Source: Demequina phytophila
GTDB lineage: Bacteria; Actinomycetota; Actinomycetes; Actinomycetales; Demequinaceae
Reading direction: 5' to 3'
Length of the DNA: 64,000 bases
Assembly: GCF_000971135.1 (NCBI RefSeq)
Contig: NZ_BBLW01000001.1
Span: 62,001-126,000 of the forward strand
Shown here: piece after piece, positions 25,981 through 34,091 of the stretch
How positions within the stretch are numbered: the first letter of the stretch is position 1
Layout: each line of letters begins with the position of its first letter
Program-made: the position numbers and the translations under genes
The notes under the pieces: generated by a model
Database searches by the model: none
What the model was told of the DNA's origin: nothing
Seen by the model: the letters and a program-made list of their open reading frames with translations, nothing else

Positions 25981-25995
25981 CCGCACGCCGTGCGG
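25981..25995. promoter_or_regulatory. Perfect 15-base palindrome upstream of glpD
   Basis: CCGCACG-C-CGTGCGG at 25981-25995 lies 45 bases before the chosen glpD start, in the short gap to the small membrane-protein gene at 26042. A perfect seven-base arm on each side of a single central base, in promoter position, fits a repressor operator such as a GlpR-like site, though no regulator gene is nearby. If the longer glpD start (25986) were real, the palindrome would overlap its beginning. Confidence 0.4.
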
Positions 25996-26041
25996 GGTCC
26001 TGATTGTCGCTTTCCGCAGGTGCGCGACCCCTGCGGGGAGC

Positions 26042-26251
26042 TCAGCGACGCTTGGTGCGCTCGTCGTGCTTCGCGCGCGCCGCGCCCACCACCCACAGGG
26101 GCAGGATCACGCCGAGCGCGAGCAGGAACGGCGGGAAGCCGAGGCTCGCGTGCGGGAGGTCGCGGAACAGCCACGAGAACCACCCGACCACCGCGATCGC
26201 GAGGATCGCGTATCCGTTGACCGCCGCAACCGTGGCACGCCCGTGATTCAT
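26042..26251 (-). CDS. Small two-helix membrane protein
   Basis: A 69-residue protein, not recognised, with two helices: VAAVNGYAILAIAVVGWFSWLF and SLGFPPFLLALGVILPLWVVGAA. The tail, ARAKHDERTKRR, is basic and cytoplasmic by charge. The start ATG at 26251 has a good ribosome site GGGGGAG. A palindrome, reading GCCCCCACAAGTGGTGGC towards this gene, lies 57 bases before the start and recurs, in the same orientation, before the two other small membrane-protein genes at 27835 and 28325. It is divergent from the CoA-binding protein gene. Confidence 0.75.
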   Translation of the reverse strand: MNHGRATVAAVNGYAILAIAVVGWFSWLFRDLPHASLGFPPFLLALGVILPLWVVGAARAKHDERTKRR

Positions 26252-26308
26252 CGCCAGCTCCCCCGTGGATTCACCCACCACCCTTCCGCGCCGGCCGGCC
26301 GCGTCCAA

Positions 26309-26326
26309 GCCACCACTTGTGGGGGC
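26309..26326 (-). promoter_or_regulatory. Imperfect palindrome, family copy 1 (before gene 26042-26251)
   Basis: Read towards the small membrane gene it is GCCCCCACAAGTGGTGGC, with stems GCCCCCAC/GTGGTGGC and one mismatch around a two-base loop. It shares 17 of 18 bases with 28386-28403 and the same core as 27781-27800. It lies 79 bases upstream of the divergent CoA-binding protein gene start. The consistent position and orientation suggest an operator for the small membrane-protein genes; a hairpin in RNA or a repeat element are alternatives. Confidence 0.55.
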
Positions 26327-26405
26327 AGCGCTGCGGTTGCCGCGGCCCGTGAGCCGCGTGACCATGGAAGGAAGGTCCCCACCCCAACCCCCCAGGGAGC
26401 GGATC

Positions 26406-26882
26406 ATGACTGCCATCAAGGACGCTGCAGAGGCCTTCCTCGCGCACAAGCGCATCGCCGTGACCGGGGTGTCGCGCACGCCGGGCACCCACGGCTCGAA
26501 CAACGTCTACCAGCGACTTCGCGAACGCGGCTACGAGGCCTTCGCCATCAACCCGAACGCCGAGACCATCGAGGACGCGCCGGCGTACCCGTCGCTCGCC
26601 GCCGTCCCGGGCGGCGTGGAGGCCGTGGTGATCGGGACACGGCCCGACCGCGCGCTCGACACCATGAAGGAGGCCTACGAGCTGGGCATCAAGGACGTCT
26701 GGATGCACCGCGGTCCCGGGCAGGGCAGCGTGGACGATGCGGCGGCCGCCTGGGGCCGCGAGCACGGCATGGCGGTGATCGACGGGGGATGCCCCTGCAT
26801 GTTCGGCCCCACGGCCGACGGCGGCCACAAGTTCATGTGCTCGTTCATGAAGCTCACGGGCAACGTGCCGCGCCAGGTGTGA
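26406..26882 (+). CDS. CoA-binding (YccU-like) protein
   Basis: A 158-residue protein of the CoA_binding family, a Rossmann fold. It has KRIAVTGVSRTPGTHGSNNVYQRLRERGYEAFAINPNAETIEDAPAYPSLAAVPG, then VVIGTRPDRALDTMKEAYELGIKDVWMHRGPG, and a Cys-containing tail GGCPCMFGP. Family members bind CoA or a similar nucleotide and have unknown roles. The start ATG follows AGGGAGCGGATC. Its stop overlaps the start of the hydrolase gene as GTGTGA, so the two form an operon. A dispersed word (26732) is read as Asp-Asp-Ala. Confidence 0.85.
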   Translation: MTAIKDAAEAFLAHKRIAVTGVSRTPGTHGSNNVYQRLRERGYEAFAINPNAETIEDAPAYPSLAAVPGGVEAVVIGTRPDRALDTMKEAYELGIKDVWMHRGPGQGSVDDAAAAWGREHGMAVIDGGCPCMFGPTADGGHKFMCSFMKLTGNVPRQV

Positions 26883-27757
26883 GCGAGGTCGAGGATCCCG
26901 GACGCTGGCGCTCGATCGACGTCGGCGGGACCGGTCTCGACGTGTGGGAGGCGGGCGTCGCGGCACCCGGCGCTGCGCCGCCCGGAGCTCCGGCGTCCGG
27001 CGAGGACCCCGTGGTCGTGGTCGGCACCGCCCTCACCGCGGACGAGCTCCTCCCCGTCGCCCGGCGGCTCGCCGCGGAACCCGGCCGGCGCATCGTCGCG
27101 TATCGACGACGCGGGTACGGCTCCGGCGGGACCACGACGGGCGCGGGGTCGATCCGGCTCGACGCGGCCGACCTGGTCGCGCTGCTCGACGCGCTCGGGA
27201 TCGCGCGAGCGACTCTCATCGGCGTCTCGTACTCGGCGGCGGTGGTGCTGCAGGCCGCGGCGGACCGCCCCGACAGGGCCGCGCGCGTCGCGGCGATCGA
27301 GCCTCCGCCCATCCAGGCCCGCTCCGCGGCGGCGTTCCGGGTGGCGTGCACGCGGCTCGCCGGCGAGTTCGACGCGCTCGGCGGACGGCGGACCGCGGAC
27401 CGGTTCCTGTCGCGGCTCATGGACCCGCACTGGCGGCTCGACCTCGAGCGGCTGCTGCCGGGCTCGGTCGCGCAGGTCGAGGAGGACGCGTCGACGTTCT
27501 TCCTCGCGGACATCCCCGCGCTGCTCGCGTGGGAGTACAGCGCGCGGGACGCGGCACGGGTGACGGCCCCCGTGCTGCTGGTGAGCGGCACCGCCAGCGC
27601 GCACTGGTTCGCGGACGAGATCGAGGCCATCCGCGGCTGGTTCCGGAACGTCGCCCACGTGAGCGTCGCCAACGCGGACCACTCGATGGCGCTCACGCAC
27701 CCCGACACCATCGCGCAGATCCTCGAGATGTTCCTGAACGAGCCCGTCTCGGACTGA
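26879..27757 (+). CDS. Alpha/beta hydrolase
   Basis: A 292-residue alpha/beta-fold hydrolase. The core contains VVVVGTALTADELLPVARRLA, RIVAYRRRGYGSGGTT, the nucleophile elbow LIGVSYSAAVVLQAAADRP (Ser in GVSYS), VLLVSGTASAHWF with an acid-bearing strand, and a catalytic His in NADHSMALTHP. The GxSxS elbow differs slightly from GxSxG. The start GTG at 26879 overlaps the CoA-binding protein's stop; frames extending further upstream lie inside that gene. Together the two genes may handle a CoA thioester or an ester, but the evidence is only their coupling. Confidence 0.82.
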   Translation: MSEVEDPGRWRSIDVGGTGLDVWEAGVAAPGAAPPGAPASGEDPVVVVGTALTADELLPVARRLAAEPGRRIVAYRRRGYGSGGTTTGAGSIRLDAADLVALLDALGIARATLIGVSYSAAVVLQAAADRPDRAARVAAIEPPPIQARSAAAFRVACTRLAGEFDALGGRRTADRFLSRLMDPHWRLDLERLLPGSVAQVEEDASTFFLADIPALLAWEYSARDAARVTAPVLLVSGTASAHWFADEIEAIRGWFRNVAHVSVANADHSMALTHPDTIAQILEMFLNEPVSD

Positions 27758-27780
27758 ACATCCCTGCTATCGATCGCAGG

Positions 27781-27800
27781 TGCCCCCATAAGTGGGGGCA
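27781..27800 (+). promoter_or_regulatory. Perfect palindrome, family copy 2 (before gene 27835-28119)
   Basis: TGCCCCCATAAGTGGGGGCA has eight-base arms around TAAG. It lies 23 bases after the hydrolase stop and 34 bases before the next small membrane-protein gene. Without a following T run, it could still serve as a terminator for the hydrolase gene, but the related copies at 26309 and 28386 occur in divergent promoter gaps, which argues for an operator or a shared RNA hairpin. Confidence 0.55.
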
Positions 27801-27834
27801 TGTGCACCGCGTGCCGCTTCACTAGGTTCGGAGC

Positions 27835-28119
27835 ATGCAGGCGCTGAAGGACGACGTCACCCTGGACCTCGGCGACGAGGACGCGTGGATGTGGATCTGG
27901 TTCGCCGGGTGGACCGTCGCCGCCGGAGTGATCGCCGGAAGCCTGTACCCCGACGCGACGGGCGCGTTCGGCTGGCAGGCCTTCTTCATCGGCGCCGTGA
28001 TCGGCGCGTTCTCGACCATCCCCGCGATGGTGATCTTCCGCCTGCTCGCCCGCGCGCTGGTGAGCCTGGGGCTGCTGGCGCCCCGCGCATCGTCCGCCGG
28101 GGACGTCCAGGTCGACTGA
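27835..28119 (+). CDS. Small two-helix membrane protein
   Basis: A 94-residue protein, not recognised. The N-terminus is acidic (LKDDVTLDLGDEDAW), followed by WIWFAGWTVAAGVIAGSLY and WQAFFIGAVIGAFSTIPAMVIFRLLARALV, two hydrophobic segments. The tail ends PRASSAGDVQVD, where Ala-Ser-Ser is encoded by the dispersed word (28087-28095). The palindrome at 27781-27800 lies just upstream. No strong ribosome site is visible before ATG 27835, so a start a few codons away cannot be excluded. It is convergent with the gene at 28131, 11 bases apart. Confidence 0.65.
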   Translation: MQALKDDVTLDLGDEDAWMWIWFAGWTVAAGVIAGSLYPDATGAFGWQAFFIGAVIGAFSTIPAMVIFRLLARALVSLGLLAPRASSAGDVQVD

Positions 28120-28130
28120 CGCCCGCCCGC

Positions 28131-28325
28131 TCAGGCGAGGCGGCGGGGACCGCGACCGCGCGGGCCGCGAGCCATCACGACGGCGACGGCGGGGATCCCT
28201 GCCGCCCCGAGCGCGACGAGGACCACGGACGGTCCGCTGAGGAAGAACGCGCCGGCCGCCGCGGCGAGGATGGTGACCGCGAAGAGAGCGATGACGGCGA
28301 GCACGCCGCGAAGCACTTCGAACAT
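28131..28325 (-). CDS. Small two-helix membrane protein
   Basis: A 64-residue protein with two closely spaced helices, LRGVLAVIALFAVTILAAAAGAFFL and PSVVLVALGAAGIPAVAVVMA, and a basic tail (RGPRGRGPRRLA). Not recognised. The start ATG follows CAGGAG. The palindrome copy at 28386 lies 60 bases upstream, in the same orientation as at the other two small membrane genes. It is divergent from sbcD; the 142-base gap holds both promoters. Confidence 0.7.
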   Translation of the reverse strand: MFEVLRGVLAVIALFAVTILAAAAGAFFLSGPSVVLVALGAAGIPAVAVVMARGPRGRGPRRLA

Positions 28326-28385
28326 GACGACTCCTGAGGGGGGAGGAACTTCCCCCACGGTCGCCCCGCGCGCCCCGACCGGCAA

Positions 28386-28403
28386 GCCACCATTTGTGGG
28401 GGC
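28386..28403 (-). promoter_or_regulatory. Imperfect palindrome, family copy 3 (before gene 28131-28325)
   Basis: Towards the small membrane gene it reads GCCCCCACAAATGGTGGC, differing from copy 1 in one base; the flanking AAGC is shared as well. It lies 64 bases before the divergent sbcD start, so it could in principle serve either gene. It is recorded with the membrane gene because all three copies share orientation relative to such genes. Confidence 0.55.
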
Positions 28404-28467
28404 GGCTCCCCGCCGCCGGCGCGGGCCGCCGCGCGCCGCTGTCGGACCCCGCCGCTAGTCTCCAGGC

Positions 28468-29661
28468 ATGCGCCTGCTGCACACCTCCGACTGGCACATC
28501 GGACGGACGTTCCACGGCCACTCGACCGACGACCACCTCGCCCAGGTCCTGGCCGCGCTCGCCGCCGCCGTCGCGGAGAACGCTGTGGACGTGGTGGTGG
28601 TCGCCGGGGACGTCTTCGACTCCTCCACCCCCAAGGGCGAGGCGTTCACCCTGCTCAACGGCGCCGTCGCCGCGATCCGCGCGGCCGGCGCGACGGTGGT
28701 GCTCACGTCCGGCAACCACGACGGTCCCGCGCGCCTGGGCCACATGGCGCGGTTCGCGGCGTTCGGCGGCGTGCACGTGCTCGCGGATCTGGGCGCGCTC
28801 GCCACACCCGTGGCGGTCCCGGACTCCCACGGCGAGGTGCTGGTCTACGGCATCCCCTACCCGCACCCCGAGTTCCTCCGCGCCGCGTTCCCCGGCTTCA
28901 CCGGCACCACGCAGGAGGCCGCCCACGCCTTCGCGATGGACCTGATCAGGGACGATGCCCTGGCTCGGGGCGGCGCCGAGGCTCGCTTCGTCGTGGCAGC
29001 CCACACGTTCGTGTCGGGCGAGGCGGGCGGGGTCGCCTCCACGGTCGAGGACGGGGGGCGCGCCGAGGAGCGCGACATCACCCGCGGCGGGCTGGACATC
29101 GTGCCGCCGTCGGCGTTCGACGGGGCCGCGTATGTGGCGCTCGGGCACATCCACTCGCGGGTCACGCTGTCCCCCTCCGTCAGGTACTCGGGCGCGCCGC
29201 TGCGGTTCTCGTTCGGGGAGATCTCGAGCGGGAAGGGCGCCTGGCTGGTCGACATCGGCGACGCGGGGACGGCACCGGAGGTGACGTGGCTCGAGCTCCC
29301 CACGCCCCGCGCGGTGGTGCGGCTCGTGGGCACGCTCGAGGAGCTGCTGGCGGACGGTGCCCACCCCGAGGCCGTCGACGCCTGGGTGGACGTCATCCTC
29401 ACCGACGACCTCCGCCCCCGCGACGCCATGCGCCGCATCCAGGAACGCTATCCGCACGCCGTCACGCTCACGCACCGGCCCGCGAACGTCGCCGACCACG
29501 GCGCCGCCACATACGCGGAGCGCACGCGTGGAAAGTCGGACACCGAGCTCATCGCGTCGTTCCTGGAGTTCACCCGCAACGGTCACGGCGTGAGCGAGGC
29601 CGAGGACCAGCTCATCGCGGAGGCGCTCGGCGCGCTCGACGCGACGGAGGCGACGCGATGA
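28468..29661 (+). CDS. sbcD: Nuclease SbcCD subunit D
   Basis: A 397-residue Mre11-type phosphoesterase, the nuclease part of SbcCD, which cuts DNA hairpins and processes double-strand breaks. Metal-binding motifs are in order: LLHTSDWHIGR (D and H), VVVVAGDVFDSS, LTSGNHD, FVVAAHTF and YVALGHIHSR. The length is normal. The gene starts with ATG; a ribosome site is not obvious. It overlaps sbcC by ATGA, the usual arrangement. A dispersed word (28950) encodes Asp-Asp-Ala in IRDDALA. Confidence 0.96.
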   Translation: MRLLHTSDWHIGRTFHGHSTDDHLAQVLAALAAAVAENAVDVVVVAGDVFDSSTPKGEAFTLLNGAVAAIRAAGATVVLTSGNHDGPARLGHMARFAAFGGVHVLADLGALATPVAVPDSHGEVLVYGIPYPHPEFLRAAFPGFTGTTQEAAHAFAMDLIRDDALARGGAEARFVVAAHTFVSGEAGGVASTVEDGGRAEERDITRGGLDIVPPSAFDGAAYVALGHIHSRVTLSPSVRYSGAPLRFSFGEISSGKGAWLVDIGDAGTAPEVTWLELPTPRAVVRLVGTLEELLADGAHPEAVDAWVDVILTDDLRPRDAMRRIQERYPHAVTLTHRPANVADHGAATYAERTRGKSDTELIASFLEFTRNGHGVSEAEDQLIAEALGALDATEATR

Positions 29662-32609
29662 GGGCGATCAGCCTCACCCTCGAGGGCTTCGGGCCGTACC
29701 TCGCGCGCCAGGAGGTCGACTTCACGGCCTTCGACGCCGACCGGCTGTTCGTCATCACGGGCAAGACGGGCGCCGGCAAGTCCACCATCCTCGACGCGAT
29801 CACGTTCGCGCTCTACGGCGACGTCCCCCGCTACGACGGCACCAGGTCCACCGCGCGAAGCCACTTCTGCACGCCCGCGGACCCCACCGAGGTGACGCTC
29901 GTGTTCGAGGTCGGGACCGCGCGGTACCGCGTCACCCGGTCGCCCGAGTTCGAGCGGCCGGCGAAGCGCGGCGGCGGCACCACCACCGAGAAGCCCGCCG
30001 CGAAGCTGTGGCGCTGGGACGGCGGCGACTGGGAGCCCCTCGCGATGGCGCCCCGCGAGGTGGGCCACGAGGTCGGCGCCATCATGCAGCTGACCTCCGA
30101 CCAGTTCCTCCAGGTGATCCTCCTGGCACAGGGCCGGTTCGCGGAGTTCCTCCAGTCGGGGACGGACTCGCGGCTCAAGCTGCTGAGGTCTCTGTTCGGC
30201 ACGCAGCGCTTCGAGGACCTCACCGCGTCCCTCCGCGACCTCGCGCGGCGCCGGTTCCGCGCCATCGAGGCGGCCGACGCCGAGCTCGAGGTCATCGCCG
30301 GCAACGCCGCGACGGTCGCGGGGATCGAGCCGCCGTCCGGCGACCGCGACGCCTGGCTGGCGACGGTGGACGATGCGCTGGTCGCCGCCGCTGCCGAGCT
30401 CGCCGAGGCATCGGCGAAGGCGGGCACCGCGGCGGGTGCCGCACGCGAGGCGCTTGCGGAGGCGCGTCGGGTGGAGGCGGAGCGCGCGCGGCTCGCCACC
30501 GCGCGGGCTCGGGTGGCCGAGCTCGAGGCGGGGTCCGCGGCTCACGCCGAGTCCGTCGCGCGGCGCGACCTCGCGCGACGCGCGGTCCCGGTGGCGGGGC
30601 CGCTCGCCTCTGCTGCGCGCTCCGCCACGGCGCTTGCCGCTGCAGGTGAGTCGCGGGACGCGGCCTTGGCCCACACCCCCGCCCTCGCCACCCTCACCCT
30701 CGCCGGCCTGCGGGCGCGCGCCGCCGAGCTGGCCACCGAGCGCGGGTCGCTGACCGCGGCGCTCGAGGCCGAGGTGTCCCTGCCCGAGCTTGAGTCCGCG
30801 GCCGTCGCTGCGCGCTCCGCGCTCGACGCTGCCGTTGCCGCCCGCGATGCGGGCCAGGCGGCGCTCGACGCGCTGCCCGAGCGCGAGCGGGAGTTGAGGG
30901 AACGGCGTGAGCCGCTCGCCGCGGCGGCCGCCCGCACCGAGGATCTCGAGGCCGCGGTCGTGCGCGCCGAGAGTGTCGTCGCCGCACACACGCGCTTGGC
31001 GTCGCTCGAGACCGCGCTCGAGACCGCCGCACTGCGCGAGGCGGAGGCTTCAGGCGTACGCGCCGCCGCGGTGCGCGCGCACGACTCCCTGGTGCAGCGG
31101 CGGCTCCGCTCGCAGGCCGCGCACCTCGCCACGAAGCTGGTCGACGGGGAGCCCTGCGCGGTGTGCGGAGCGACTTCCCACCCCGCGCCCGCGACCCCGA
31201 CCGACGAGCACGTCACCGACGAGGAGGTCGACGCCGCCGACGCCGCCGCCAAGTCCGCCTCCGCCGCGTTCGAGCGCGCGCAGGTGGTCGCCTCTGACGC
31301 ACGCACCGCCGCCCAGGTGGCCCGAAGCGAGGCCGGCGACGGCACCCCCGAAGAGGCGGGCGAGGCGCTCGAAGCCGCGCGCACCGCGGCCGCGGCCGCG
31401 ACGGCAGCCACCTCCGAGCTCGCCGCGATCGACGCGGAGCTTGCCGCACTCGACGGCGAGGCCGTGTCGTTGCGGGAGTCGCTCGCCGCGCGGGCGACCG
31501 CGCTGGAGACCGCCCAGTCCACCGCGACGCAGGCGGACGCGGCTCTTGAGGCGGCCCGCGCATCGTCCCTCGTGGGGCGAGGCTCGCACGACTCCGTCGC
31601 CGAGCGCGCCGCGGCGCTGGACGCCGAACGTGTCGCCGTCGACGTGCTCGCACGCGCCACCGAGGCGGTCGAGGAGGCGCGGCGCGCGGATGCCGACGCG
31701 CGCGACGCGGTCGCGAAAGCGCTGGCAGAGGCGGAGTTCGATGACGCAGACTCGGCGATCGCCGCCGCGCTTCCCGCGGCCGAGCTCGCCGCGCTCGAGG
31801 CGCGCATCACCGGCTACGAGGCGGACCTCGCGGGTGCGCGCGCGGTGGTGGCGGAGCTCGCCGCCGCCGACCTCCCCGAGGAGTCCGCGGACCTGACGGC
31901 ACTCGAGGCGTCGTCCACCGAGGCGGAGGGCGCCGCGAAGGAGGCCGCCCGCGCGCATGCGGACGCGGCGAGCCGCGCGACGCAGTTCGCGGCGCTGGCG
32001 GGGCGCTATCGCGAGAAGGCGTCTTCGACGGTGGAGGCGCGCGACCGGCACGCCGTGGTCGAGACCCTCGCCGCGACGCTCGAGGGCAACCCGCCCAACG
32101 AGCGCCGGATGCGCCTGGAGTCGTTCGTGCTGGCGGCGCGGCTCGAGGAGATCGTGGCGGCGGCGAACGCGCGGCTGGGCGTGATGTCGAACGGCCAGTA
32201 CCTGCTGGAGTACGACGACTCCGCGCAGTACCGCAACAAGCAGACCGGGCTCGAGCTGCGCGTCGCGGACGCGCACACAGGGATATCGAGGTCGACGCGG
32301 TCACTCTCAGGCGGCGAGACCTTCCTCGCGTCGCTCGCGCTCGCCCTCGGGCTGGCGGAGACGGTGACCGCCGCGGCGGGCGGGATCCAGCTCGACACGA
32401 TCTTCATCGACGAGGGCTTCGGCTCGCTCGACGGCGACACCCTCGAGATCGCGATGTCGACGCTCGACGACCTCCGCGACTCCGGCCGCACCGTGGGCCT
32501 CATCTCCCATGTGGAGACCATGAAGGAGGCGATCCCCGCGAAGCTCGAGGTCACCAAGGCGGCCGACGGCTCGAGCCGCGTCGCGGTGCGGGTGGGGTCG
32601 GAGTCCTAG
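29658..32609 (+). CDS. sbcC: Nuclease SbcCD subunit C (SMC-like ATPase)
   Basis: A 983-residue SMC/Rad50-type ATPase partnering SbcD. Walker A is TGKTGAGKST (residues 34-43). Two long Ala/Glu/Arg-rich coiled-coil halves flank a zinc hook, CAVC (C500 and C503, ECAVCG-like context GEPCAVCGATSHP). The signature SLSGGETFLASLALALGL and Walker B DTIFIDEGFGSLD follow at the C-terminus. Start and coupling are by the ATGA overlap with sbcD. Its final TAG shares a CTAG palindrome with the stop codon of the convergent GNAT-like gene. It contains two dispersed words (30368, 31560) in opposite orientations. Confidence 0.96.
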   Translation: MRAISLTLEGFGPYLARQEVDFTAFDADRLFVITGKTGAGKSTILDAITFALYGDVPRYDGTRSTARSHFCTPADPTEVTLVFEVGTARYRVTRSPEFERPAKRGGGTTTEKPAAKLWRWDGGDWEPLAMAPREVGHEVGAIMQLTSDQFLQVILLAQGRFAEFLQSGTDSRLKLLRSLFGTQRFEDLTASLRDLARRRFRAIEAADAELEVIAGNAATVAGIEPPSGDRDAWLATVDDALVAAAAELAEASAKAGTAAGAAREALAEARRVEAERARLATARARVAELEAGSAAHAESVARRDLARRAVPVAGPLASAARSATALAAAGESRDAALAHTPALATLTLAGLRARAAELATERGSLTAALEAEVSLPELESAAVAARSALDAAVAARDAGQAALDALPERERELRERREPLAAAAARTEDLEAAVVRAESVVAAHTRLASLETALETAALREAEASGVRAAAVRAHDSLVQRRLRSQAAHLATKLVDGEPCAVCGATSHPAPATPTDEHVTDEEVDAADAAAKSASAAFERAQVVASDARTAAQVARSEAGDGTPEEAGEALEAARTAAAAATAATSELAAIDAELAALDGEAVSLRESLAARATALETAQSTATQADAALEAARASSLVGRGSHDSVAERAAALDAERVAVDVLARATEAVEEARRADADARDAVAKALAEAEFDDADSAIAAALPAAELAALEARITGYEADLAGARAVVAELAAADLPEESADLTALEASSTEAEGAAKEAARAHADAASRATQFAALAGRYREKASSTVEARDRHAVVETLAATLEGNPPNERRMRLESFVLAARLEEIVAAANARLGVMSNGQYLLEYDDSAQYRNKQTGLELRVADAHTGISRSTRSLSGGETFLASLALALGLAETVTAAAGGIQLDTIFIDEGFGSLDGDTLEIAMSTLDDLRDSGRTVGLISHVETMKEAIPAKLEVTKAADGSSRVAVRVGSES

Positions 32610-33082
32610 ATCTCGCCGAACGGGTACCGCACGGTCGCGAACGGCCAGTCGCGGTCGAGCCACGCGGGCACGAAGGCGTGGACCGCGTCCGCGAGCCCGG
32701 CGGGCGCGTCGGCGACCACCCACCAGGAGACGTCTGCGGCGGGCCGTTCCAGCGCATCGTCCCCCGCCTCGACCGGGTCGAGGTAGATGCAGCCCAGCAG
32801 GCGGTCCTCGTCGGTGGGCAGGATCGCGTAGTTGAAGGATTCGTGGGTGAGCATCTCGCGGGCGTGGCGGGCGAGGTCCTCGCGGTCGGCCTCGACGCTC
32901 ATGTCGACGGGCGGCCAGCCCCACTCCTCGCCGTACTTCGCCCAGAGCATCGCCTGGTTGCCCATGACCGCGGGCATGTCGATGTCGAGGTCGTCGGCGC
33001 TGATGGGGCGGACGTGGACGTCCGCGGTCACCGCTTCACGCAGCGGGTGGACGTAGTCGGCGGGCAGCCAGGACGCGGTCAT
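32606..33082 (-). CDS. GNAT-like N-acetyltransferase
   Basis: A 158-residue protein with the GNAT-type N-terminus VHVRPISADDLDIDMPAVMGNQA, a long loop, then ESFNYAILPTDEDRLLGCIYLDPVEA (strands 2-4) and VSWWVVADAPAGLADAVHAFVPAWL. The usual acetyl-CoA R/Q-x-x-G-x-G/A loop is degenerate, so activity is uncertain. The start ATG at 33082 has a good GAGGAGACCGC site. The stop TAG overlaps the sbcC stop on the other strand by four bases. Substrate unknown. Confidence 0.75.
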   Translation of the reverse strand: MTASWLPADYVHPLREAVTADVHVRPISADDLDIDMPAVMGNQAMLWAKYGEEWGWPPVDMSVEADREDLARHAREMLTHESFNYAILPTDEDRLLGCIYLDPVEAGDDALERPAADVSWWVVADAPAGLADAVHAFVPAWLDRDWPFATVRYPFGEI

Positions 33083-33187
33083 GCGGTCTCCTCGGGTCGA
33101 CCGTCAGCATGGCCGCGGCGACCGCGCCAGTCAATCGGTGCCGTCCCGGCGCGAACCTGCGAGACTCGAGATGACGAGGGAGTCAGC

Positions 33188-33745
33188 GTGGACAGGCATC
33201 TCTTCAGCGATGAGTCGAAGGTCGACGGGTTCCGTTTCGCGGGCGCCGTGATCGACGGCGACGACCTGCACCGCGTGCGCCGCGAGGTACTCGACTGGCG
33301 GGTGGGCGAGTCGCGCCGCTGGCACACGTCGAAGGAGCGGCCCGAGGCGCGCGAGCGAGCGCTGCGGAGGCTGATCCGGCTGGCGGGGCCGGTCGAGATC
33401 GTGATCGTCGAGCACGCGAAGACCCACCCCGAGTTCCTCGCACGCGAGGCGTGCGTGGACGCGCTCGCGCGGTGGGCATCGGACGCCGGCGTGACGCGAT
33501 GGGTGCTCGAGCAGGACGGCCCCGTGCAGTTCCGCGACCGCCAGACCATCGCGATGCTCATGCACACCGGCCAGATCCGCCGCATGACGTACCGGCACGA
33601 GGCGCCCCTCGCGGAACCGCTGCTGTGGATCGCGGACTTCGCCGCATGGCTGTGGACCAAGGGCGGCGACTACCGCGCGGCGATCGAGCCGCTGGTGGTG
33701 CACCACGAGGTGGTGGTCGAGCCGGACATCGCGCACGCGGCCTGA
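33188..33745 (+). CDS. DUF3800-like protein (putative RNase H-fold)
   Basis: A 185-residue protein. Its N-terminus, RHLFSDESKVDGFRFAGAVI, has the Asp-Glu-Ser opening, followed by RRWHTSKERPEA (H and K) and a late LLWIADFAAWLW with Asp. This is the arrangement seen in DUF3800 proteins, which have a ribonuclease H-like fold with acidic residues in the active site; their substrates are unknown and many are linked with mobile or defence genes. The start GTG follows GAGGGAG. It stands alone and is convergent, across a repeat element, with the NikM-like gene. Confidence 0.65.
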   Translation: MDRHLFSDESKVDGFRFAGAVIDGDDLHRVRREVLDWRVGESRRWHTSKERPEARERALRRLIRLAGPVEIVIVEHAKTHPEFLAREACVDALARWASDAGVTRWVLEQDGPVQFRDRQTIAMLMHTGQIRRMTYRHEAPLAEPLLWIADFAAWLWTKGGDYRAAIEPLVVHHEVVVEPDIAHAA

Positions 33746-33902
33746 GCCCGCGCGCCGCTGCCCGGACAGCGTGAAGCCCGGCTGGCCAACCATCCGGGAG
33801 GCTGCCGGGCTCACTGCGCCGGGCTACTGCCCTTTGCTACTTTCATTGTCTCACTGCGACCGTTACGCCGGGGAGTCGAGCGATCTGTGCGCACACGCTC
33901 GC

Positions 33903-34047
33903 CGTTTTCATGCACTTTCGCGGCCCGATACACCGCCGCCAGCGCGTCGAGTTGGCGCATGCGGTGGATTGGCGCCCCTAGACGGGGTCCAGCGACCCCT
34001 GAGCACGCCTCGAGCACGACAAAGCCGCGTGAGAGTGCATGAAAACG
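33903..34047. repeat. Paired inverted repeat element, copy 2 (CGTTTTCATGCAC arms)
   Basis: CGTTTTCATGCAC (33903-33915) and its complement (34035-34047) bracket 119 bases. The element occupies most of the 346-base gap between two convergent genes, as does copy 1 at 8445-8600. The interior sequences of the two copies are not obviously alike, so only the arms and layout are conserved. An inverted-repeat hairpin GCCCGGC... at 33777-33823 is also present upstream of it and may act as a terminator for the DUF3800-like gene. Confidence 0.7.
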
Positions 34048-34091
34048 GCGAGCGGGGCGCGGCGACCCTCGCCGCTCCGGTAGGGCGCGGC

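Noticed and set aside
25936-25986. Upstream GTG start for glpD
   Set aside because: It would add 17 non-conserved residues and include the palindrome at 25981-25995; no ribosome site supports it.
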